From assembly GCF_036763085.1 (NCBI RefSeq), contig NZ_JBAIYU010000007.1, positions 248,001 to 312,000 of the forward strand: 64,000 nt of DNA, in the 5' to 3' direction. Position 1 is the stretch's first letter, and every line of letters begins with the position of its first letter. The translations under genes were made by a program, and so were the position numbers. Below, piece by piece: positions 9,061 to 16,097 of this stretch. This DNA comes from JBAIYU01 sp036763085. GTDB lineage: Bacteria; Bacillota; Negativicutes; DSM-1736; Dendrosporobacteraceae. The notes below the pieces were generated by a model, which did no database searches, had not been told where the DNA came from, and saw only the letters and a program-made list of their open reading frames with translations.

Positions 9061-9089
9061 AAACTGACGCATGACGCGTCAGTTTTTTT
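9061..9089. terminator. Bidirectional terminator
   Basis: CTGACGC-ATGAC-GCGTCAG is flanked by AAAAAA on the left and TTTTTTT on the right. It serves the DUF438 gene and, on the other strand, the converging CoA-disulfide reductase gene. Confidence 0.9.
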
Positions 9090-9090
9090 G

Positions 9091-10773
9091 TTATTTTTCG
9101 CATTTAAAGGGCCATGCTACAAGTCCACCTTCTAGCACTTTAACATTATTAAAACCTTCACCTTCTAATATTACTTCTGCCTCATAGCCACGCAGGCTTA
9201 TTTTGCAAAAGGCAATAATCTCTTGATCTTTATCAAGCTCGCTGAGCCTGCCGCGAAGTTGACCAAGCGGAATGTACTTCACATTTTGGCAGTCACCTAT
9301 TCTAAGCTTTTCACATTCGGTAGGAGTTCTAACATCAAGGAAAACAGTATTATCTGATGCGGCTTTGTCTTTTGCAGCAAGGGAGGAGATACCCTTGAAC
9401 TTACCTTCCAGTTTATTCATTATAGCATTAGCGGCTACTGCTACGTTGTCAATAGGAGAGTTAAAGGGCGGAGCGTATGATAAATCGATATCAAATAGCA
9501 TTTGGATATCACCTTTAGCGGTAATAACAGCTGCTACAATATCTATTCTCTTAGTTACATCACCTTCGCCTATTATCTGGGCGCCAAGAACTCTTCGGGT
9601 ATTAGCATCAACAACAAGCTTTGTTGTAATAATCTTGGCTTCGGACATATAATGTGGTCTATCATGTCCAGAAACTGTTGTTGAAATAAAATCTATTCCA
9701 AGTTCTTTGGCATCTCTTTCAGTCAGTCCTGTCTTGCCAACGTTATAGCCAAGCATACTAACAGCAACGGTATTCAAAACTCCGGCAAACTCAGTATTAT
9801 TACCGCATAAGTTTTCACCAATTACGCGGCCGTGTTTATTTGCAGTAGAACCCATAGGTGCAAATACTTTTTTCCCTGTTATTAAATTAAAATTCTCTAC
9901 GCAGTCTCCGCCGGCGTAAATATCTGGGTCATTTGTTCGCATAAATTTGTCAACCGCGATTGCCCCTGTCGGTCCTATGTCTAGCCCTGCTGCTTGAGCT
10001 AAATCAACATTAGGTCGAGCTCCGATGGCTATTATAACTAAATCAGCTGGGATAGCGCCTTTATCTGTTACTACTTCTGTAACATAGTCTTCACCATTAA
10101 AATGAAGCACCTTTTCGTTAAGTTTTAAAGTAATTCCCTCTGCCCAGAGATGTTTTTCCACATTGGCAGCCATTTCCTTATCTAAAAATGCCGGGAAAAT
10201 CTGGTCTTTCATTTCCACAATTGTAACATCGACTCCTCGCATTAATAAGGCGTCTGCTACTTCTAATCCAATAAGGCCAGCACCGATAATTACTGCGTTT
10301 TTATAGAGTCGTTTATCTAATCCGTCACGTATTTCTTTGACAACATTGGGATGCCAAAACTGAAAAACATTTTTAAGGTTGATGCCAGACAGGTTTGGTT
10401 TAATTGGGGTTGCACCTGTTGCTATAACTAATTTATCATATGAAATATTTCTTTCATTACCATCACTTAAATTTTTAATTGTGACATACTTTTCTTGGCG
10501 ATTAATAGATGTTGCTAATGACTGAGTTAAGACAGTGATATCTTTGATATTTTGGAAGTATTCCGGATTTCTCTTTACTCCAACAGGTGTCTTCATAAGA
10601 TCATCGATCGATATTATCTCTCCAGCTAGATAAAAGGGTAATCCACAGGCTCCATAAGAGATTAGCTCACCTTTTTCAATTACGGTAACTTCTGCTTTGG
10701 GATTACATCTTTTTACTTTGGCTGCTGCCTTGAGTCCAGCTGCCACACCACCTATTATAACGATCTTTTCCAT
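9091..10773 (-). CDS. CoA-disulfide/persulfide reductase fused to rhodanese
   Basis: This is an FAD- and NAD(P)H-dependent oxidoreductase of 560 residues. It has an N-terminal FAD motif (GGVAAG, residues 8-13), redox-active C43 in SYGACGLPFYL, a second nucleotide motif (IGAGLIGLE) and a dimerisation domain. The C-terminal rhodanese domain (about 455-558) carries catalytic C523 in FCKISLRG. This CoADR-RHD architecture reduces CoA disulfide, CoA-persulfide or polysulfide. It ends the operon that starts with the CsoR-family repressor, which supports a persulfide-detoxifying or sulfur-respiring role. It could also act as a peroxide-forming NADH oxidase. The gap to the upstream 4Fe-4S gene is 35 nt. 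Confidence 0.92.
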   Translation of the reverse strand: MEKIVIIGGVAAGLKAAAKVKRCNPKAEVTVIEKGELISYGACGLPFYLAGEIISIDDLMKTPVGVKRNPEYFQNIKDITVLTQSLATSINRQEKYVTIKNLSDGNERNISYDKLVIATGATPIKPNLSGINLKNVFQFWHPNVVKEIRDGLDKRLYKNAVIIGAGLIGLEVADALLMRGVDVTIVEMKDQIFPAFLDKEMAANVEKHLWAEGITLKLNEKVLHFNGEDYVTEVVTDKGAIPADLVIIAIGARPNVDLAQAAGLDIGPTGAIAVDKFMRTNDPDIYAGGDCVENFNLITGKKVFAPMGSTANKHGRVIGENLCGNNTEFAGVLNTVAVSMLGYNVGKTGLTERDAKELGIDFISTTVSGHDRPHYMSEAKIITTKLVVDANTRRVLGAQIIGEGDVTKRIDIVAAVITAKGDIQMLFDIDLSYAPPFNSPIDNVAVAANAIMNKLEGKFKGISSLAAKDKAASDNTVFLDVRTPTECEKLRIGDCQNVKYIPLGQLRGRLSELDKDQEIIAFCKISLRGYEAEVILEGEGFNNVKVLEGGLVAWPFKCEK

Positions 10774-10808
10774 ACTATCCCTCCCATTTGTCCCCGTTTA
10801 TTAAGGGG

Positions 10809-11441
10809 TTAAAAACTTAATGCTTTTTTAGGGCACTTAGTAATACATTTACTACATTTTAGACAATCACTATCACTAAATCCTGCTTCACTGCCTTTTT
10901 CTTTGTGTGGCGATAGATTCATTGGGCATACTTTATTGCAAAGATTACATTCCACACAGCTAGTTTCAACTTTCAGAGGTAGTGGTTTTGATTTTTTACT
11001 AGCCCAACTGGCTAAAGTGCCCATCGGACAGAAATTGCACCAAGTTCGTTGATGGTAAATGCTACCCAATATTATACCAACAATAGTTGTTATTAGTATT
11101 ATCTGAATAAATACTGCGCCAATAGCGGTTAAATCACCCCAGGCAAAGTACATTTGGATACTGAAGACACCCATAATAAAAAATACCATAAAAGTTCTAA
11201 ACCAAGGTTTGCGAAATGTGGGCGGCGTAGTTATGTTGGGCGAGATTCTAGAAATTACGCTATCATAGAAACTCCCGCGAGGGCAGTAGTTTCCGCACCA
11301 GTGCCGCCCTTTTTTTGGAGCCATAATGACTGGAGCCAACATACATATCAGCGCCAAAACGCCAATAATCGGATAAATAGTACCTATAATTAGGTAAAAT
11401 ATAAGAATCCAAAACAGATATGGTTGGATATTATTTTTCAT
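10809..11441 (-). CDS. Membrane 4Fe-4S protein, NapH/FixG-like
   Basis: This 210-residue protein has about four transmembrane helices. Two cysteine-rich cytoplasmic CXXXCP-type motifs (CGNYCPRGSF near 48, CNFCPMGTLASW near 136) are followed by two C-terminal ferredoxin clusters (CVECNLCNKVCP and CLKCSKCITKCP). This is the NapH/YccM/FixG layout, which moves electrons between membrane quinones and soluble partners. Placed between a CsoR-family repressor and CoADR-rhodanese, it might supply electrons to sulfur metabolism. The partner is an inference. A ribosome site (AAAGGA) precedes the ATG. Confidence 0.88.
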   Translation of the reverse strand: MKNNIQPYLFWILIFYLIIGTIYPIIGVLALICMLAPVIMAPKKGRHWCGNYCPRGSFYDSVISRISPNITTPPTFRKPWFRTFMVFFIMGVFSIQMYFAWGDLTAIGAVFIQIILITTIVGIILGSIYHQRTWCNFCPMGTLASWASKKSKPLPLKVETSCVECNLCNKVCPMNLSPHKEKGSEAGFSDSDCLKCSKCITKCPKKALSF

Positions 11442-11476
11442 AGCAGTCCTTTCAGTAGTTTTATCGCGGCTTTCAA

Positions 11477-11752
11477 TTATTTTTTTAGCATGTTGAGCAT
11501 TGTTTTAGTTAGTTCTTCAATTCTCTGTCGAGATTTTGCATCATCAAAATTTGACTCATCTAAACAAGCCTGAGAGTATCCTTCGAGAATGTGAGCAGAT
11601 AGTTTATTTACCGAACCCATTACTGCGCTCAATTGAAAAAGAATATCTTCACAGTTTTTGTTTTCTTCTACCATCTTTTCTATACCAGCAATGTGACCTT
11701 TAATTGTTCCTAAACGCCTTAGAACACTTTTTCTCAGTTGCTCTTTTTCCAT
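11477..11752 (-). CDS. CsoR-family repressor, CstR-like (persulfide-sensing type)
   Basis: This small all-helical tetrameric repressor family senses Cu, Ni, formaldehyde or persulfide. I place the start at the ATG at 11752 (ribosome site AGGGTGA) rather than the in-frame GTG at 11764. This gives 91 residues with C34 and C63, spaced 29 apart. In copper sensors the third ligand is a His four residues before the second Cys; here that position is Tyr59. Two cysteines without the His is the CstR pattern for per- and polysulfide sensing. The downstream rhodanese fusion supports this. A G-tract operator lies upstream. Confidence 0.88.
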   Translation of the reverse strand: MEKEQLRKSVLRRLGTIKGHIAGIEKMVEENKNCEDILFQLSAVMGSVNKLSAHILEGYSQACLDESNFDDAKSRQRIEELTKTMLNMLKK

Positions 11753-11797
11753 TATTATATTCACCCTATTCTAAATAGTATTAGCCAAACAATATTT

Positions 11798-11824
11798 CAT
11801 ACCTACCCCTATGGGGGGGGTATG
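11798..11824. promoter_or_regulatory. CsoR/CstR-type operator
   Basis: The 27-bp inverted repeat has CATACC at the left end and GGTATG at the right end, with CCCC and GGGG tracts inside. It matches the ATACC-x-GGTAT G/C-tract operators recognised by CsoR-family repressors. It is 46-72 bp upstream of the repressor start, where it would overlap the promoter, and implies autoregulation of the three-gene operon. Confidence 0.75.
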
Positions 11825-11837
11825 AAAATTATAAAAT

Positions 11838-11874
11838 AAAGTTGGTTTAAATTCAACTAGTTTAAACCAACTTT
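11838..11874. terminator. Terminator of the MBL-fold gene
   Basis: A 14-bp perfect stem (AAAGTTGGTTTAAA) with a 9-nt loop is followed by T-rich sequence on both strands. It ends the metallo-hydrolase transcript on the minus strand. Confidence 0.8.
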
Positions 11875-11921
11875 TTATATTTTATTGGATATTACCATAT
11901 TCATGTTAGTACCATGGAGTA

Positions 11922-12800
11922 CTAAGGGACATATCTACCCTTCTCCGGAATTGCTATTTTATCGAAGTTTTGAGCTAATTCATTCAATCTAAGCCTTAGT
12001 TCGCTGCCAACCATTGGTAGACCATGGCCTGTGATTGCCGTTTCTGGCTTTAGTGAATTTAGAACCTTAACAGACTGCCAGGCTTGCTGCCATTCTGTCG
12101 TAAAATATTTAGGAGGACCATGTATTTCTTTCGTTTGATTTATTACAGCTAGTGCCGATTCTTGCTCTGTTGTTGTAAAAGCGTCTCCTGCTATTAGCGT
12201 TCTATCAGAATCTCTAAACAAAGAAATATGGCCAGGTGTATGACCTGGTGTAGCAATCCAGCGCCATTGGGGTGCCCCTGGTATCCTATAATCATCCGGC
12301 AGGGGTTTTACATAGCTTCCAAGGTTAATACTCTGGTTAGGATATAAAGGGGATATTTTGGACATAAGACCATCGTTAACCGTCGGATCGGGTGTAAAAT
12401 AGTCTTTTTCACCAGTTAGGAAAGGTATCTCAAACTTGTGGGCATAAACTGGTACACTCCACTTTTCAATGAGTTCGACGATCGCCCCAACGTGGTCAAA
12501 ATGACCATGTGTCAGAATAATAGCACTTGGGCGGCAATTAGTGCCGAAACGTTGCTGAGCCGAATAGATTATTGCCTCGGCTGAATCTGGCAAGCCGCAA
12601 TCTACTAAAACCCAGTCTGCACCAGATTTTCCGATAAAGCAAATATTAACCATTAAAATTCTCATAAAAGCAACATCCGGGGCTATCAATTCAAGTGTAG
12701 AGCTTTGGTCAGTTATGTTTTGCATAACACCTAAGGCGCCCATAGTAAGCTGTTGAGCGGTTGAAGTAGTTTCATTGATTCCAGATAGTCTTTGTTCCAT
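11922..12800 (-). CDS. MBL-fold metallo-hydrolase
   Basis: A 292-residue metallo-beta-lactamase-fold hydrolase. The metal site is clear: THGHFDHVG (HxHxDH, about residues 101-109), TPGHTPGHIS (His about 187), LIAGDAF (Asp about 205) and a C-terminal GHG. The fold covers lactonases, glyoxalase II-like thioesterases and others, and I cannot name the substrate. It lacks a signal peptide. A strong ribosome site (AGGAGG) precedes the ATG. It lies 48 nt downstream of the small DUF5049-like gene on the same strand, so they may be co-transcribed. Confidence 0.9.
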   Translation of the reverse strand: MEQRLSGINETTSTAQQLTMGALGVMQNITDQSSTLELIAPDVAFMRILMVNICFIGKSGADWVLVDCGLPDSAEAIIYSAQQRFGTNCRPSAIILTHGHFDHVGAIVELIEKWSVPVYAHKFEIPFLTGEKDYFTPDPTVNDGLMSKISPLYPNQSINLGSYVKPLPDDYRIPGAPQWRWIATPGHTPGHISLFRDSDRTLIAGDAFTTTEQESALAVINQTKEIHGPPKYFTTEWQQAWQSVKVLNSLKPETAITGHGLPMVGSELRLRLNELAQNFDKIAIPEKGRYVP

Positions 12801-12848
12801 ATTGACCTCCTTTAGCTGCTGCGTCTATATTCGAGGGAGTATCATACA

Positions 12849-13103
12849 TTAGTGATGGTTTTTAGGCGATGTTAGCTGTTGAACAAGGCAGCTCTCTGAG
12901 GTCGTACCCTCTGGCACCATTCCATACTTTAAACCTTGAATATATATTTTCATATTGTTTCGCAGCCACTGTTCAGTATCAGGCATATTCAGGGTTATGG
13001 CGGTATTTAAAACTGACTGGTAGTCATTCATGACTACTCCTGTTGACCGAATTTTTTCTATTTCTTCATATATGTGCTGTGATACTTCGACAGGTTTATC
13101 CAT
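12849..13103 (-). CDS. Small DUF5049-like protein
   Basis: This 84-residue soluble protein contains the pattern EEIEKIRSTGVV-x-VLNTAI-x-WLRNN-x-YIQGLKYG. This resembles DUF5049 proteins (IRxTGxxNMxD...WLxxN), small proteins otherwise seen mostly in phages and mobile DNA. No function is known. It has a good ribosome site (GGAGG) and sits just upstream of the MBL hydrolase on the same strand. No other phage gene is seen nearby. The family call is from memory of the motif and is moderate. Confidence 0.65.
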   Translation of the reverse strand: MDKPVEVSQHIYEEIEKIRSTGVVMNDYQSVLNTAITLNMPDTEQWLRNNMKIYIQGLKYGMVPEGTTSESCLVQQLTSPKNHH

Positions 13104-13222
13104 ATAGATTTACCTCCGTCAAAATGGAATTTGACTTATCTATCGATTTTTGATATGTTTTGCAATATACCGTTTTTTATCCTTTGGTAATAAAATTTAC
13201 GTAGGTTCAGACAACCAAAAAG

Positions 13223-13238
13223 TGGCACTTAAAAAGCA
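13223..13238 (+). promoter_or_regulatory. Possible sigma-54 promoter
   Basis: TGGCACTTAAAAAGCA has the TGGCAC element with GG and GC correctly spaced for a -24/-12 promoter, though the -12 element lacks TT. It lies 37 bp upstream of a 25-codon open frame. The rest of 13104-13222 holds nothing recognisable. Confidence 0.3.
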
Positions 13239-13274
13239 AATATATATTCATTCAGACGGGAATGTAGGGAGGAC

Positions 13275-13352
13275 ATGAATATGAATGATTCATTGAAGGG
13301 ATTTTTAATTTTCATCGGCTGCGTAATACTTTCCATTATTGCTAGCTTATAG
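13275..13352 (+). CDS. 25-residue small membrane peptide
   Basis: An ATG preceded by AGGGAGGAC opens a 25-codon frame. A short polar start (MNMNDSLKG) is followed by a single hydrophobic helix (FLIFIGCVILSIIASL) and a stop. The strong ribosome site and clean helix suggest a real single-pass small protein. An alternative in-frame ATG at 13281 would trim two residues. It stands alone between minus-strand genes. Function is unknown; such peptides often modulate membrane enzymes or transporters. The overlapping longer reading frame on the minus strand looks non-coding. Confidence 0.55.
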   Translation: MNMNDSLKGFLIFIGCVILSIIASL

Positions 13353-13388
13353 TCGTTTTGGTGGCTAAAAGGTCGGCTCAAAGAAATA

Positions 13389-13408
13389 AACTGGCCGTTT
13401 GGCCAGTT
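13389..13408 (-). terminator. Hairpin after the PAS-like gene
   Basis: AACTGGCC-GTTT-GGCCAGTT is a perfect 8-bp stem directly after the stop codon of the minus-strand gene. The trailing T run is weak. Confidence 0.5.
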
Positions 13409-13409
13409 A

Positions 13410-13829
13410 CTAAGAATTTCTATTGATGGCATCTTGTAATATTTTGGGGTTTATATCCTTTCCGAAACTGTCCATGGATGCTAGAAAATCTTTTTTATCG
13501 GTTACATCCTTTATTAATTCCAACACGTATTTTGTATTTTGATAGTTAACTGGTAATGCTGTAACCATATATATCTTATCGCCGGAAGCCTCAATTTTAA
13601 CGAAAGCAGCGTTTTCTGATGCAGCCTTTTTAGCAATGCAGTTTTTGCACGAATGGCCTCGATGCCAAAAAGTATAACAATTCTCGGTATCATACGTTAG
13701 ATTTATCTTAGTATCATCAGCTTTTATCAGTGACAAAGTTTTCATTTTAAAAGGATCTAATACTCTTACGCAATCATAGTATTTTCTTAGGATAGGCATC
13801 TTTCTAATGATATCAGATATTTCTTGCAT
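13410..13829 (-). CDS. PAS-like sensory domain protein with Cys cluster
   Basis: This soluble protein has about 139 residues when started at the ATG at 13829, which has AAAGGGGATG upstream; the frame extends to 13862. Its core resembles the single PAS domains found in anaerobic Firmicutes that carry a CY-x-W-x-G-x-C-x2-C segment (here CYTFWHRGHSCKNC). It ends in a helical tail. The cysteines and His may bind metal or an iron-sulfur cluster, which is inference. There is no output domain. It may be a stand-alone redox or ligand sensor, or a partner of another signalling protein. Confidence 0.6.
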   Translation of the reverse strand: MQEISDIIRKMPILRKYYDCVRVLDPFKMKTLSLIKADDTKINLTYDTENCYTFWHRGHSCKNCIAKKAASENAAFVKIEASGDKIYMVTALPVNYQNTKYVLELIKDVTDKKDFLASMDSFGKDINPKILQDAINRNS

Positions 13830-13975
13830 ATATTTCACATCCCCTTTAATCAAAGTATGCAAACTTTTTAGGATGTTGAATACGATATATAAGGTATATA
13901 TAATTATAGTATTCGCTTTTCTTAATTATGTTGCCTAATGGAAAATATTAATTTTAAAAAATTATGAGAAACCCC

Positions 13976-14004
13976 TTGACTTATAACTGATTTTTTATTA
14001 AAAT
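13976..14004 (+). promoter_or_regulatory. Promoter of tRNA-Pro
   Basis: TTGACT and TAAAAT are separated by 17 bp, with the tRNA starting 32 bp after the -10 box. Confidence 0.75.
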
Positions 14005-14035
14005 ACATTATGTCGACACAGTGAAATAACGACTT

Positions 14036-14112
14036 CGGGGCGTGGCTCAGTTTGGTAGAGTACCTGGCTTGGGACCAGGGGGTCGCAGGTTCGAATCCTG
14101 CCGCTCCGACCA
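14036..14112 (+). tRNA. tRNA-Pro (anticodon UGG)
   Basis: The acceptor arms CGGGGCG and CGCTCCG pair with one G-U. The anticodon stem CCTGG/CCAGG encloses loop CTTGGGA with anticodon TGG. The T arm GCAGG-TTCGAAT-CCTGC is canonical and CCA is encoded. It reads proline CCN codons by wobble. Confidence 0.97.
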
Positions 14113-14123
14113 TTAAGAAATTC

Positions 14124-14152
14124 AAACCTTTCTTCTTAGAAGAAAGGTTTTT
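14124..14152 (+). terminator. Terminator of tRNA-Pro
   Basis: AAACCTTTCTTC pairs with GAAGAAAGGTTT around a 3-nt loop and is followed by TT and further T-rich sequence. Confidence 0.85.
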
Positions 14153-14240
14153 CTGTTTAGTCAAAGTTTAAGATTTTACATATTGACGACTATAGTCTGC
14201 ATAGAGTGATTCTAATTGAAAAAATGCTATAGAAATTGCA

Positions 14241-14280
14241 ATAACAAAGGTCAATACCGATAGGTATTGACCTTTGTTAT
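14241..14280. terminator. Terminator of the LUD gene
   Basis: A perfect 18-bp stem with loop GATA lies 28 bp downstream of the LUD-protein stop codon on the minus strand. It is T-rich on both sides. Confidence 0.8.
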
Positions 14281-14308
14281 TTTATTAGGCAGATTACTGA
14301 TGGGTATC

Positions 14309-14932
14309 CTAAAAACCTAATTCTTCCCCTATGAGTACAATGTGAACATCAGTTAGCATTGGCCGTTTATTCAAGATAGTGGTTACAGTACAGATTCTTG
14401 TTGGTAATTGACAATCTACGCAGTTTCCGGTTTTAACACAGGGATTTGGTTTATTTAGCCGTTTATTATTAAGCGGAGCAGCAGTGGTCTTTATCCGTTG
14501 CTGGGCTTGTTCAAGATCTGCTGCTATCTTATTTGTTCCAGCAACAACTATGACTTTTTTTGGTCCAAATATCATGGCAGCTACTCGATTGCCGACGCCG
14601 TCAGTATTAACAAGCTGACCTTGAGCTGTTATCCCGTTGGTGCTAGTAATAAAGACATCTGACATGAGTTGCTGGCGGCGAATTTCTAACACATCTTCAG
14701 GTTTAGTACCTGGACGGTTGTGATCTAGTATTTTATGGCCTTGATTTTCTAAGCTATCAATAATACCTAGTTGTTGAACAGTCCAAGATCCACCTACACC
14801 GATTACCGATTTTTCCGGTATAAGTGAATAAATGTGTTCGATTGCAGCTTCCCTTGATTCAAAAAAGTCAGCAGTAAAATTATTTTTCCTTAGACGTTCC
14901 ACAGTTGAATGTACAAGTGAATCAGTGCTCAT
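14309..14932 (-). CDS. LUD domain protein (LutC/YkgG family)
   Basis: This 207-residue cytoplasmic protein matches the LUD (DUF162) family: the GVGGSWTVQQLGI segment near residue 40, TSTNGITAQGQLVNTDGVGNRVAAMIFGPKKVIVVAG in the centre (residues 96-130) and a C-terminal cysteine group (PCVKTGNCVDCQLPTRIC). LutC-type proteins take part in lactate oxidation with LutA and LutB. Those are absent here, and stand-alone LUD proteins with a C-terminal Cys cluster are common in anaerobes with unknown roles. It is divergent from the HxlR regulator, which may control it. The GGGGG ribosome site supports the start. Confidence 0.88.
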   Translation of the reverse strand: MSTDSLVHSTVERLRKNNFTADFFESREAAIEHIYSLIPEKSVIGVGGSWTVQQLGIIDSLENQGHKILDHNRPGTKPEDVLEIRRQQLMSDVFITSTNGITAQGQLVNTDGVGNRVAAMIFGPKKVIVVAGTNKIAADLEQAQQRIKTTAAPLNNKRLNKPNPCVKTGNCVDCQLPTRICTVTTILNKRPMLTDVHIVLIGEELGF

Positions 14933-15017
14933 AGATAAACCCCCTGTAATTTATTAAACTATGATATAATCATATAAAGTATGGATAAAACATTCAAGTA
15001 TGCACTTTTTTGCAACA

Positions 15018-15037
15018 TAGTATTACTTTTTATACTA
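15018..15037. promoter_or_regulatory. Candidate HxlR operator
   Basis: The inverted repeat TAGTAT-N8-ATACTA lies in the divergent region between the LUD gene and hxlR, 32 bp before the hxlR start. HxlR-family regulators bind such GTAT/ATAC repeats. Further GTATG half-sites occur nearby. Confidence 0.4.
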
Positions 15038-15068
15038 AGTAACTAAATGGTAACTAGGAGGAAGAACC

Positions 15069-15446
15069 ATGCTCGAATTTCGTAATAAGCAATATAAATG
15101 TGAAATGGAAATAACCATCGATATTATTGGCGGTAAGTGGAAGGTACTAATAATTTGGCACTTAGGCAACAATAAGGTTATGCGATTTAGTGAATTAAAC
15201 CGCCTCCATCCTAAATTGACTCAAAAAATGCTTACTCAGCAACTAAGAGAATTAGAACGTGATGGAATAATAAAAAGAAAAGTTTATACCCAGGTTCCTC
15301 CTAAAGTTGAGTATTCACTTACTTCATTAGGCGAGAAATTAAGACCGATATTGACGTCAATGTGTGACTGGGGAAAAGAGTATATTAAGGTTACACCAAT
15401 TAGCGAAGAGGAAAACACATGTCAAAATAAAGTTACGGAAATTTAA
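15069..15446 (+). CDS. HxlR-family winged-helix regulator
   Basis: A 125-residue DNA-binding protein with the HxlR signature. It has Cys11 near the N-terminus (KCEMEITIDIIGGKWK), the recognition helix region (FSELNRLHPKLTQKMLTQQLRELERDGII) and a wing (VYTQVPPKVEYSLTSLG). The conserved N-terminal Cys is used for redox or aldehyde sensing in some members (YodB, HypR). It is divergent from the LUD gene, its likely target. AGGAGG upstream supports the start. Confidence 0.93.
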   Translation: MLEFRNKQYKCEMEITIDIIGGKWKVLIIWHLGNNKVMRFSELNRLHPKLTQKMLTQQLRELERDGIIKRKVYTQVPPKVEYSLTSLGEKLRPILTSMCDWGKEYIKVTPISEEENTCQNKVTEI

Positions 15447-15461
15447 AAACAAGTATTGACT

Positions 15462-15510
15462 CGAACATATGTACTGTAATAGAATATAATCATTATAGTA
15501 CATATGTTCG
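15462..15510. promoter_or_regulatory. Paired LexA-like (SOS) boxes in inverted orientation
   Basis: CGAACATATGTACT at 15462-15475 recurs as its exact reverse complement at 15497-15510. Each copy matches the Gram-positive SOS box CGAAC-N4-GTTCG in the outer half and differs by one base in the GTTC half. They flank a TATAAT at 15485-15490, and the second copy ends 13 bp before the start of the LysM gene. Confidence 0.6.
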
Positions 15511-15523
15511 GGAGAGTGGTTTT

Positions 15524-15790
15524 ATGAAGCTAATTTTAGGTATTGCGTTAGTGTTAAGCTTATGGTCAATTACTCCTTTGGTAAGTTCTAATAATTATTT
15601 AGAAAGTAATATTTATAGTACTGTAAACGTCAGTGAAGGTGATAGTGTTTGGACTATCGCAGCTAGACACGTATCAGATAAAGAAGACATCAGAAATTTA
15701 GTTATGGCAATCCGCGAAGTAAACAAACTGAGTAATAATGCTCAGATTTATCCTGGTCAGGAACTAAAGATACCTGTTAAGAAGTTATAA
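15524..15790 (+). CDS. YneA-like LysM protein (candidate SOS division inhibitor)
   Basis: This 88-residue protein has an N-terminal hydrophobic segment (residues 3-20, signal or anchor) and one LysM domain (about 34-86: VNVSEGDSVWTIAARHV...IYPGQELKIPVKK). Size, layout and the GDSVWTIA...NKL...I-PGQEL-IPV pattern resemble Bacillus YneA, which halts cell division during the SOS response. The LexA-like boxes at its promoter support this. Unlike Bacillus, lexA is not adjacent. An ordinary LysM cell-wall binder is the alternative. A ribosome site (GGGAGAG) precedes the ATG. Confidence 0.7.
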   Translation: MKLILGIALVLSLWSITPLVSSNNYLESNIYSTVNVSEGDSVWTIAARHVSDKEDIRNLVMAIREVNKLSNNAQIYPGQELKIPVKKL

Positions 15791-16003
15791 TAAAACAGGA
15801 TTTATATAAGTGGGACATATTTTTTTGAGTAAAGCTAATTTTTCAATTCGAAGTAATGGTATTTAACTTGAATTTTCTTCTTTAAGAGTGTATGATAACT
15901 ATGGGGACTACTATAGGTAATACTATAGTAGGATGGCAAAGGGTATAGAGGCGGCAAAAGCGAGAGCGGATCGGAAAGGCTCTCGCTTTTGTGTTGCAAA
16001 AAT
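15791..16003 (+). other. Structured intergenic stretch, possible small RNA
   Basis: This gene-free stretch holds two strong hairpins in series. CTACTATAG/CTATAGTAG is at 15908-15931, and AAAAGCGAGAGC/GCTCTCGCTTTT is at 15956-15990 with an 11-nt loop followed by a few T residues. The purine-rich linker between them (GATGGCAAAGGGTATAGAGG) is unpaired. It matches no riboswitch I recognise. The second hairpin could simply terminate the LysM transcript; the pair could also be an independent small RNA. Confidence 0.4.
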
Positions 16004-16039
16004 AAAAACTGCCGCATCGTGATAGATGCGGCAGTTTTT
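16004..16039. terminator. Bidirectional terminator
   Basis: A 15-bp perfect stem AAAAACTGCCGCATC with loop GTGATA is flanked by T-rich tails on both strands. It ends the minus-strand gene at 16098 and any plus-strand readthrough. Confidence 0.9.
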
Positions 16040-16097
16040 ATTTTTACGATAAGAAAATATGAATTTTTCTTTATTTGCAGGCTTTAAGACAGCGATT

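Noticed and set aside
13229..13432. 67-residue minus-strand reading frame
   Set aside because: It overlaps the end of the PAS-like gene and the hairpin after it, has no ribosome site, and lies antisense to the better-supported 25-residue peptide.
13922..14164. 80-residue minus-strand reading frame containing VGAAGFEPATPWSQARYS
   Set aside because: It is the antisense of tRNA-Pro. This translation is a well-known spurious protein that recurs in annotations wherever this tRNA is present.
15900..15995. c-di-GMP or THF riboswitch downstream of the LysM gene
   Set aside because: Short matches such as GCGAGAGC are part of a simple hairpin; the conserved cores of those riboswitches are missing, and no suitable gene follows on that strand.
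15929..16023. 29-codon basic peptide starting at the ATG near 15932
   Set aside because: There is no ribosome site at usable distance, and the frame runs through two hairpins.
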